Source: Syntrophomonadaceae bacterium
Lineage (GTDB): Bacteria > Bacillota > Ch66 > Ch109
Assembly (NCBI GenBank): GCA_012512295.1
Contig: JAAZDI010000183.1
Coordinates: 1-11,611 of the forward strand
Direction: 5' to 3'
DNA length: 11,611 nt
Each line of letters starts with the position of its first letter. Positions within the stretch are counted from its first letter, which is position 1. The notes beneath the pieces are model-generated. The model was not told the DNA's origin. It saw nothing but the letters and a program-made list of their open reading frames with translations, and made no database searches. Both the position numbers and the translations under genes were made by a program. Below are positions 6,511-11,611 of this stretch, in pieces.

Positions 6511-7802
6511 AGCGACCGCCCCCCTTTCCAGGCATCACCCGCTACTTTAAACAGACTCATTTGGCTTTCTTTCAACTGGTTGAGCAATTTAGTCAGCAGG
6601 TGGACCGAGGGGGTGCCGTTGACCGTAAACAGGTGGGAAACTGCCCGACCGATCAAATCCGGGTAACCAGTGTACAACTCGGGGTTTTCTAAAAACTGGG
6701 GAGCCCGCCGGTAGGTCTCCATCTCGGGCCAGACCTGACACTCTTTGAGCCAGTCATGGTAACGGCTAAGCGCCTGCCGCGAAAAATCCTGTTTAGCCGC
6801 TGCTTCAATAACTGTTTTCGCAGCCGCCTCACCGGATGCGATAGCCAAATCCATGCCTCGAACCAGATACCCCAGGTTGATGACCAGTCCGGCTGCGTCC
6901 CCAGCGACCAGGATGCCATCTCCAAACAGTTCTGGCCGTCTCGCCCACCCGGTTTCTGGAACCAAATGAGCGGAATACTCAGCCACCCGTCCCCCCTGAA
7001 TCAAAGGGGCGATCTGGGGGTGGGCTTTAAAATCCTCCAATAGCTCATTTAAGCGAAATTGGTTCCGCTGTAATTCAGCCGCTTTGACTACCAGTCCCAA
7101 AGAAATACTGCTTCGGTTAGTATACAGAAATCCCCCCCCCGGCATTCCCCGGGTACAAGCCCCTACCAGGAGGCAGGCTGCCCCCTGCTCGCCGGTAAGC
7201 TGAAAACGCTCATTAATGATGTCTGGGGATAATTCGATGACCTGTTTAACCCCAGCCGCTACCTCGGAAGGCTGCAGTTCCTCGCGCAAACCAGCTTTTT
7301 GAGCCATCAATGAATTAGTCCCATCAGCGGCAATCACCACTTCCGCTAGCAGTTCGTCATCACCGGCCCGCACTCCGATGACTCGACCCTTATCCAGCAG
7401 CAGATCATCGACCCGAATCCCGCAGGCGACCATGGCGCCGGCCTCTTCCGCCTTGGCGGCCAGCCAAGCATCGAATTCCGCCCGAAATAAAGTAAAGGAG
7501 TGGGAGGGTGATTTGGCCCAGTTTTCGTCCTGACAGGTCAGGGAAACCCCGCGGTCTTCCGTTAAAAAAGTAATAATCTCCTTAACCACAGCTCTTTCCG
7601 TTGGTGCTTCTTCCCAAAAATTCGGAATGACCCGCTGCAAGGCATGACTGTACATCCGGCCACCAAACATATTTTTCGACCCTGGGGTAGCCCCTTTTTC
7701 GATCAGCAGTACATCCAGGCCAGCCTTTGCTAGTAAGTACGCCGCTGTACTCCCAGCCGGGCCAGCTCCAATAATAATTGCCGTATATCGATCTTCTGCC
7801 AT
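6507..7802 (-). CDS. fixC: FixC, electron transfer flavoprotein-quinone oxidoreductase
   Basis: FAD enzyme of the ETF:quinone oxidoreductase family, which takes electrons from FixAB and reduces quinone at the membrane surface together with FixX. The 431-residue product has the Rossmann GAGPAG at 12-17, an acidic IEK that ends the second strand, GSKNMFGGRMYS (typical of FixC), and the second FAD motif GDAAGLVINLGY from 301. Start: GAGAGGTGG lies directly against a GTG at 7808 but 6 nt from ATG 7802, so ATG 7802 is preferred. It overlaps fixX by 4 bp. It is separated from fixB by 200 bp of repeat-like DNA, which is unusual because these genes are normally packed together. A run of nine G residues (coding strand, 7140-7132) encodes part of PGGGF and is a possible slippage site. 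Confidence 0.95.
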   Translation of the reverse strand: MAEDRYTAIIIGAGPAGSTAAYLLAKAGLDVLLIEKGATPGSKNMFGGRMYSHALQRVIPNFWEEAPTERAVVKEIITFLTEDRGVSLTCQDENWAKSPSHSFTLFRAEFDAWLAAKAEEAGAMVACGIRVDDLLLDKGRVIGVRAGDDELLAEVVIAADGTNSLMAQKAGLREELQPSEVAAGVKQVIELSPDIINERFQLTGEQGAACLLVGACTRGMPGGGFLYTNRSSISLGLVVKAAELQRNQFRLNELLEDFKAHPQIAPLIQGGRVAEYSAHLVPETGWARRPELFGDGILVAGDAAGLVINLGYLVRGMDLAIASGEAAAKTVIEAAAKQDFSRQALSRYHDWLKECQVWPEMETYRRAPQFLENPELYTGYPDLIGRAVSHLFTVNGTPSVHLLTKLLNQLKESQMSLFKVAGDAWKGGRSL

Positions 7803-7828
7803 GCTCACCCACCTCTCATTTAACTCAG

Positions 7829-7848
7829 TAACTTAACACTCTAAGTTA
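7829..7848. repeat. Perfect 7-bp inverted repeat upstream of fixC
   Basis: TAACTTA, a 6-nt loop (ACACTC), then TAAGTTA. It lies 12 nt upstream of the fixC ribosome binding region. AT-rich, so a weak hairpin; it may belong to the end of the decayed element beside it. Confidence 0.35.
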
Positions 7849-7900
7849 TGATAAGCGATACTTGTGTTTTCACTATGATAAGCGATGCATGTGTTGTCAC
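7847..7900. repeat. Two tandem 27-bp direct repeats
   Basis: Copies 7847-7873 and 7874-7900 both begin TATGATAAGCGAT and end in TCAC, with 24 of 27 positions equal by eye. They are immediately next to the decayed segment at 7913-8002. Multiple short repeats of this kind are found at the ends of some transposable elements, so this may be an element terminus; an operator for a dimeric regulator is the other option. There are no spacers, so it is not a CRISPR array. Confidence 0.7.
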
Positions 7901-7912
7901 TCGGTCAGCAGA

Positions 7913-8002
7913 CTAGGCTAGAAACGAACGTGGATTGCTTAAGAAGGCATCAAACTCGCCGTCTGAGACCCCTTCTTCAAGAAGCTGTAGAAGCTGTATA
8001 TA
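7913..8002 (-). pseudogene. Decayed 3' end of an unknown coding sequence, probably from a mobile element (copy 1)
   Basis: After the fixB TAA the same frame stays open for 29 codons to a TAG at 7915-7913, ending SDGEFDAFLSNPRSFLA. This reads like the C-terminus of a real protein but has no start of its own. The last part of it and the sequence just after its stop are similar to 10907-10960 (7901-7928 against 10918-10945: 21 of 28 positions by eye), where the matching codon is also a stop (SFPV then TAA). Together with the tandem repeats that follow, I read it as the leftover end of a transposable element inserted between fixB and fixC. I do not recognise the family. Confidence 0.35.
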
Positions 8003-8959
8003 TTACTTCTGTCCAACCTTGCGCAAAATATTAATCATTTCCGGAACAACGGTTTTAAGGTCTCCCACAATTCCGTAGTCAGCTGCTTCAAAAATCGGCG
8101 CATTTTCATCATTGTTTATGGCACAGACGATTCGACTATCCCGGATACCACTCAAATGATGAATTTGACCGGAAACGCCCAGGCCAATATATAGGTCCGG
8201 CTTGACTCTTTGCCCGGAGATTCCGATATAGCTATCGGCTGGCATCCAACCCAAATCTTCTGCTAGCGGCCGAGTGCAACCCAACTCTCCTCCCAGCACT
8301 TCCGCCAATTCCCGGGCCAGACTGAGATCCTCCGGTTTTTCCAACCCCCGGCCAACACAGACAATCACCCTGGCCTCGCTCAGATCAGCAGATTTTCGGT
8401 CGATTGGTCTTCGGCTCAGGACTTTAACCGGGGAAGGGGTAAACGTCGTTAATTCTCGGATGACCCCTTCCCGGCCGGGTTGAGGTTCAACCGGGGTATA
8501 GGTATGTGGCGGAATTGTCGCCATTTGCGGTCGAGTCGGGCAAACCACGGTCTGAATGGCCAACCCCCCATATACCAGGCGTTCCATGATTAATCGATTC
8601 TCCTGGTCCAGTTTGAGACTGGTGCATCCACTGCACAAACCGGTGTTTAACCGAGCCGCCAAGCGGGCTGCCAGATCTTGACCGCGGGAAGTTCCCCCGA
8701 TTAAAATGACATCTGGGTCCGCCTGCCGGGCCTCTTCAGCCAGGGTAGACACCCAGGCTTCCCAGGGTTGATCATCCGGCAGGACAGGGAGCAAGAGGAC
8801 TTCATCCGCTCCGTAAGCAATTAATTCTGTTGCCTTTGCTTTTTCCCTATTGGTGAGAGCAACCAGCCGGGTTCCTAGTTGAGCCGCTAATTGCTGTCCA
8901 ATATTCAATAATTCCAGAGTATGCTCAAAGTTTTCGGCCAATACCCAAATGCCGGCCAT
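8003..8959 (-). CDS. fixB: FixB, electron transfer flavoprotein alpha subunit
   Basis: Large ETF subunit; forms a heterodimer with FixA. Its C-terminal domain binds the FAD that shuttles electrons to FixC. The 318 residues fit FixB (E. coli 313). Visible marks are YGGLAI at 130-135, VGRGL at 202-206, CTRPLAEDLGWM at 228-239, YIGISGQRVKPDLYIGLGVSGQIHH at about 244-268 (ETF alpha signature) and CAINNDENAPIF at 279-290, followed by ADYGIVGD. There is no extra ferredoxin domain. ATG 8959 has AGAGGGGGGAG close upstream, and the gap from fixA is 12 bp. Resemblance to FixB rather than to a plain EtfA is clear over the whole C-terminal half. After its stop the frame is open for 29 more codons, see the decayed segment. 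Confidence 0.95.
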   Translation of the reverse strand: MAGIWVLAENFEHTLELLNIGQQLAAQLGTRLVALTNREKAKATELIAYGADEVLLLPVLPDDQPWEAWVSTLAEEARQADPDVILIGGTSRGQDLAARLAARLNTGLCSGCTSLKLDQENRLIMERLVYGGLAIQTVVCPTRPQMATIPPHTYTPVEPQPGREGVIRELTTFTPSPVKVLSRRPIDRKSADLSEARVIVCVGRGLEKPEDLSLARELAEVLGGELGCTRPLAEDLGWMPADSYIGISGQRVKPDLYIGLGVSGQIHHLSGIRDSRIVCAINNDENAPIFEAADYGIVGDLKTVVPEMINILRKVGQK

Positions 8960-8971
8960 AATCTCCCCCCT

Positions 8972-9739
8972 CTAACTGACTACTCCTTCTCTAATTAAAG
9001 CCTCGACTACTTTTTGGATCTCCTCTGCTTCCGGCCCAAATTTAAGTCGCCGTCGATCAGTGGCCGCGGCCTGAATCCCAATCGTCTGCAAACTGGGAGC
9101 AAAATCTAAACTCAGTTCGCTTTTTGTCAGGCTAATTACCGGTTTTTTAGCGGCCGCAAGCACTTGTTTTAGGCCGGGTAGCCGAGGAGTATTTATCTCC
9201 GGTAAAACGGTAACCAATGCCGGTAAGGGCACTGCCACCACTTCAATTCCATCCTCCAACCGACGTTCGGCTATGAGTTGATTACCCTCAAGCGAAAGTT
9301 TATTTACGTAAGTAACTGCCGGCAGACCCAGCTTTTCCGCCAACCGCGGCCCAACCTGCTGTGCGTACAGATCACTCGATCCTTCACCGCAAATGATCAG
9401 GTCATACGACCCCTGGGATTCAATCGCCGCGGCCAAGACGGCAGCGGTCTGAGCTGGCTCCAAGTCTTTAAAAGCTGAATCATGAATAAATAAACCCTCT
9501 TCTGGCCCCCGGGAGAGAGCATCCTTCAGGCTCAGCCGAGCATTTGGCGGACCAACGGTGACAGCAGTAACTTTGCCTCCATACTGTTCCTGCAAACGAA
9601 CTGCTTCCTCAATGGCATTCCGGTCGTAATCGCTAATCTTATAACCAACTCGATCCAGGATTAGGTCACGACCATTAGCTGCTACTTTTATATCCGATTC
9701 ATCAAGCACCCATTTGAAGCAAGTAATGATTTTCAACAT
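8972..9739 (-). CDS. fixA: FixA, electron transfer flavoprotein beta subunit
   Basis: Small ETF subunit, partner of FixB. In FixAB complexes that have been studied, such as that of Azotobacter, it holds the flavin at which electrons from NADH are split between a low-potential acceptor and quinone. The 255 residues contain KISDYDRNAIEEA at 34-46, which is the FixA form of this motif (E. coli ISQYDLNAIEAA), TVGPPNARLSLKDALSRG at 61-78, EGSSDLYAQQVGPRLAEKLG at about 119-138 (nucleotide-binding part), and the ETF beta signature PALVTVLPEINTPRLPG at 173-189. Start ATG 9739 has AGGTGGTG about 7 nt upstream. I see no convincing promoter in the 312-bp gap upstream. Bifurcation is an inference from the family, not shown by a residue I can point to. 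Confidence 0.95.
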   Translation of the reverse strand: MLKIITCFKWVLDESDIKVAANGRDLILDRVGYKISDYDRNAIEEAVRLQEQYGGKVTAVTVGPPNARLSLKDALSRGPEEGLFIHDSAFKDLEPAQTAAVLAAAIESQGSYDLIICGEGSSDLYAQQVGPRLAEKLGLPAVTYVNKLSLEGNQLIAERRLEDGIEVVAVPLPALVTVLPEINTPRLPGLKQVLAAAKKPVISLTKSELSLDFAPSLQTIGIQAAATDRRRLKFGPEAEEIQKVVEALIREGVVS

Positions 9740-9802
9740 CTGCCTTCACCACCTACCTGCCGTTAATTTCAGTTAACCAGCCATACCCGCAAGGCATAAC
9801 CG

Positions 9803-9910
9803 CTAGTGAACTCGTTCAGCTTCGCTGACATCGAGGCTTCAGATGAAGACTCTACTCCACCTGAAGTTTAAACAAGGTAACCCCCATTTATAGAAGCGGG
9901 AGTCTTTTGA
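9803..9910 (+). mobile_element. Possible right-end relic of an IS605/TnpB-type element
   Basis: On the plus strand an open stretch ends ASDEDSTPPEV then TAA at 9869-9871. It is followed by ACCCCCATTTATAGAAGCGG and GAGTC, a decayed pyrimidine/purine hairpin (CTCCC with GGGGG, two wobbles). A short acidic C-terminal tail followed closely by such a hairpin is what I expect at the 3' end of tnpB and the right end of IS200/IS605-type elements. Upstream the frame has stops, so nothing functional remains. The match is from memory of the pattern, not a search. Confidence 0.3.
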
Positions 9911-9934
9911 TTCAGATAAACCTAATGGACAAGT

Positions 9935-9964
9935 GTTATCCTGAGCGTTAGCGAAGCATCTTCC
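9935..9964 (+). repeat. REP-like intergenic repeat unit (copy 2)
   Basis: GTTATCCTGAGCGTTAGCGA then AGCATCTTCC, close to the widespread TCATCCTGAGCGAAGCGAAGGATCT-type unit found between genes in many bacteria. It is related to the unit at 5610-5635 on the other strand. Confidence 0.5.
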
Positions 9965-9975
9965 TTCAAAAACGG

Positions 9976-10043
9976 GGGGACGGTTCTTGCTTCCATCAGG
10001 GATGTTTTTGTGCCTTCTCTCTCCGGCCGGAAGAACCGTCCCC
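9976..10043. repeat. Perfect 13-bp inverted repeat after the DUF169 gene; possible terminator
   Basis: GGGGACGGTTCTT (9976-9988) and AAGAACCGTCCCC (10031-10043) are exact inverted copies with 42 nt between them. The element starts 8 nt after the DUF169 stop on the minus strand, and there the left-hand side continues into CCGTTTTTG, so the transcript could form a hairpin followed by a short U run. Elements with GGGACGGTTC arms recur in many genomes and I suspect a REP/BIME-type mobile palindrome of the kind moved by IS200-like (RAYT) transposases; no such gene is in the window. Confidence 0.7.
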
Positions 10044-10051
10044 GTGGTTTG

Positions 10052-10831
10052 TTATTTCAGCCCGCAGTAACGATCCAGTTCGTCGTAAGAAGACGGGAAT
10101 ATTGGTCTAGCACTGGTCCCAAAGAAAGGAGTGGGGATCCGGGCTACCCCACTGTTATGCGTGCCGATCAGACCCTCAACTACATTCTGAATCTGAGCGG
10201 CCGGGATAACAAAGGCGATCTCGTCATCCGCCGTCTGGGCAAAGACCCTCTCTCCACCTCCGGGGACAACTACGTGACATTTTTGGGTTTGCAAAGCCTT
10301 GACGATATAAACCCCACAGGAACAACGGCCCATAAATTGTGATTGAATTGCCCCACCCTCATTATACAGGGCAGCCTGGATTAGTCTCACTATCTGAGCT
10401 CCGTTTCCGTAAATCAGCACCAGATCTGGAGCAAAATCGGCCCGATGCAAGGGAGCGACTACTATACTTTTAATGCCGCCGATTTCCATTTTCGGGGTAG
10501 CAGCTTGAGTTCTGGCTCCGGCCTCCGGAGTTTTCGCATATAACGGGTAAATGGTATGTCCAGCTAGCGCAAAATCTGGATCCTCTTTATAACCAAAAAT
10601 AAGAATGGATAGGCCGCAGGCATGATCCTTCTCCAAAAAACCAATAGTGCGGCCAAAGCGTCGAGCGATTGAAATCCCCTGACAAATATTAATCGGATAA
10701 CCAAAAAGGGCACTAGCGGCTTTAACCTTGGCTGGCAGACTATCTTCCTGGGATACTTTAATGGCTACCGGAAAAGTGGCTAAACGCAGGTATTCATTAA
10801 ATACCTCATTTAGTTTTTTATTCTCGACCAT
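10052..10831 (-). CDS. DUF169 family protein, function unknown
   Basis: 259-residue soluble protein with the general look of the DUF169 family (PF02596, COG2043): an N-terminal helical part, FPVAIKV near residue 20, INICQGISIARRFG with C50, KDHACGLSILIFG with C72, a middle segment GGIKSIVVAPL, and MGRCSCGVYIV with C170 and C172, then C185 and C256. The paired and scattered cysteines could bind a metal or cluster, but I see no standard motif. No signal peptide or membrane span is apparent. ATG 10831 has an excellent ribosome binding site, AAGGAGG, 8 nt upstream. It lies between an acyl-CoA dehydrogenase and fixAB on the same strand, so a part in electron transfer or acyl-CoA oxidation is possible. 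The inverted repeat just after it could end or weaken transcription before fixA. Confidence 0.85.
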   Translation of the reverse strand: MVENKKLNEVFNEYLRLATFPVAIKVSQEDSLPAKVKAASALFGYPINICQGISIARRFGRTIGFLEKDHACGLSILIFGYKEDPDFALAGHTIYPLYAKTPEAGARTQAATPKMEIGGIKSIVVAPLHRADFAPDLVLIYGNGAQIVRLIQAALYNEGGAIQSQFMGRCSCGVYIVKALQTQKCHVVVPGGGERVFAQTADDEIAFVIPAAQIQNVVEGLIGTHNSGVARIPTPFFGTSARPIFPSSYDELDRYCGLK

Positions 10832-10865
10832 AAGGATATCCTCCTTTCAAGTTTAGAAGAAATGC

Positions 10866-10971
10866 CAGCACCATAAGGCATAGTTTGCTAAGGTCCATAC
10901 TCAACGCTTGTTTTAACTCAGTCAGCAAGTTAAACTGGAAACGAAAAGAAAAAGATGGATAAGTGGTGCTG
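10866..10971. repeat. 8-bp inverted repeats flanking the decayed segment
   Basis: CAGCACCA (10866-10873) and TGGTGCTG (10964-10971) are exact inverted copies around 90 bp that include the segment shared with 7893-7942. This could be a small element with terminal repeats, but 8 bp is short enough to arise by chance. Inside it, TTTAACT and AGTTAAA (10912-10934) form another small hairpin. Confidence 0.3.
10907..10960 (-). pseudogene. Decayed segment related to that between fixB and fixC (copy 2)
   Basis: On the minus strand this holds TTCGTTTCCAGTTTAACTTG then CTGACTGAGT, against TTCGTTTCTAGCCTAGTCTG then CTGACCGAGT in copy 1. The two share a frame ending in SF, two residues and a stop (SFPV-TAA here, SFLA-TAG there), and a preceding LS. 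Because the stop falls at the same place, I read both as remnants of the same coding 3' end, probably transposon-derived. The rest of the 175-bp acd-DUF169 gap shows no clear promoter or terminator. Confidence 0.35.
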
Positions 10972-11006
10972 CCTAGCGGCTTGAGGGTCTACTCTAAACA
11001 CTCGCT

Positions 11007-11611
11007 TTAACGAAGCAAGGCGCCCGCGATGACCATTCGCTGAGCTTCCGAAGTACCTTCGTAAATCTCAGTAATCTTCGCATCCCGCATGAGCCGTTCA
11101 ACTTTGGTCCCTTTCATATAGCCAATTCCTCCGTGGATCTGCACGGCTTTCGAGGCATGGCGGTTAACTGCTTCTGAAGCGAAAAGTTTGGCCATCGCTG
11201 CTTCTTTACTGACTGGTAACCCCTGATCCTTACAGAATGCGGCATAATAAGTCAGAAAACGAGCTGCCTGTAAATCCGTCGCCATATCAACCAGCATCCA
11301 CTGAATGGCCTGATTAGCCGAGATCGGCCTGCCAAATTGAACCCGCTCTTTCGCAAAACTGGTAGACTCATCCAGGGCGGCTTGTAAAATACCCACGGCT
11401 TGGGCCGCGATGCCAATCCGGCCGATGTCCAGAGCCTGCATGGCAATTCGGAAACCTTGACCTTCTTGACCAAGTAAATTTTCCTTCGGGATTCGGCAAT
11501 CTTTGAAAAAGACTTCCGAGGTTTGGGAAGCACGCAGGCCCATTTTCTGAAAATGCTTGCCTACGGTAATTCCGCCAGCTTCCTTAGGTACAACAAAAGC
11601 ACTCATCCCTC
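11007..11611 (-). CDS. Acyl-CoA dehydrogenase, C-terminal half (5' end cut by window edge)
   Basis: FAD enzyme that oxidises an acyl-CoA to the 2-enoyl-CoA and hands electrons to an electron transfer flavoprotein. About 200 of the usual 380 residues are present. The frame continues past the right edge (a glycine codon precedes the GMSAF methionine, which is internal). Visible are the middle beta domain (KMGLRASQTSEVFFKDCRIP), the helical FAD-binding part (AKERVQFGRPI, QIHGGIGYM) and the catalytic glutamate in IYEGTSEAQR (codon 11060-11058), placed as in short- and medium-chain enzymes such as butyryl-CoA dehydrogenase. The chain length cannot be read from this half. It lies upstream of DUF169 and fixABCX on the same strand, so FixAB is the likely electron acceptor. 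Confidence 0.95.
   Translation of the reverse strand, partial: GMSAFVVPKEAGGITVGKHFQKMGLRASQTSEVFFKDCRIPKENLLGQEGQGFRIAMQALDIGRIGIAAQAVGILQAALDESTSFAKERVQFGRPISANQAIQWMLVDMATDLQAARFLTYYAAFCKDQGLPVSKEAAMAKLFASEAVNRHASKAVQIHGGIGYMKGTKVERLMRDAKITEIYEGTSEAQRMVIAGALLR

Noticed and set aside
7847..7900. CRISPR array
   Set aside because: Only two repeat copies, head to tail without spacers, and no cas genes.
7885..8034. Plus-strand 49-codon frame starting MHVLSLGQQ, running through the fixB-fixC gap
   Set aside because: No ribosome binding site, overlaps the end of fixB on the other strand, and its copy at 10918 is interrupted by a stop. The minus-strand reading of the same DNA is better supported.
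10010..10342. Plus-strand open frame of 110 codons
   Set aside because: Mostly opposite DUF169 and runs through the inverted repeat; no family resemblance.

Overview
The window is a stretch of bacterial chromosome of roughly 50% G+C in which every confident gene lies on the minus strand, so transcription runs from the high coordinates to the low ones. TTG and GTG starts, strong purine-rich Shine-Dalgarno sequences, GatCAB, a FixABCX system with an acyl-CoA dehydrogenase, and a NifV-type synthase together suggest an anaerobic member of the Bacillota (Clostridia, something like the Desulfotomaculales or Peptococcaceae). That assignment is inference from gene content; there is no rRNA or other marker here.

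In order of transcription: (1) the 3' half of an acyl-CoA dehydrogenase gene (11611-11007, cut by the window edge); (2) a DUF169 protein of unknown function (10831-10052); (3) fixA and fixB, the two ETF subunits (9739-8003); (4) fixC and fixX, the ETF:quinone oxidoreductase flavoprotein and its ferredoxin (7802-6226), closed by a good intrinsic terminator (6201-6175). These look like one electron-transfer locus: electrons from acyl-CoA oxidation or NADH pass through FixAB to FixCX and the quinone pool, possibly with bifurcation to ferredoxin or flavodoxin. (5) A clear sigma-A type promoter (6042-6014) then drives gatC, gatA and gatB (5925-2498), the tRNA-dependent amidotransferase. (6) After a 98-bp AT-rich gap with a possible promoter come a NifV-type homocitrate synthase (2390-1254) and, 5 bp later, the large subunit of a LeuC/homoaconitase-type dehydratase (from 1248, running off the left edge a few codons before its expected end).

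Four gaps that are normally short carry old repeated DNA. The acd-DUF169 gap and the fixB-fixC gap share a related, decayed segment of about 50 bp in the same orientation, with a stop codon at the matching place. The fixB-fixC gap also has two tandem 27-bp repeats. The fixA-DUF169 gap (312 bp) holds what looks like the 3' end of an IS605/TnpB-type element, a REP-like unit and a 13-bp inverted repeat that could act as terminator. The gatC-gatA gap (210 bp) has a second REP-like unit. No intact transposase, tRNA, rRNA or CRISPR array is visible, and I do not see a clear new system. The points most worth a second look are the DUF169 gene inside the electron-transfer locus, the true substrate of the synthase/dehydratase pair, and the decayed mobile DNA between the fix genes.
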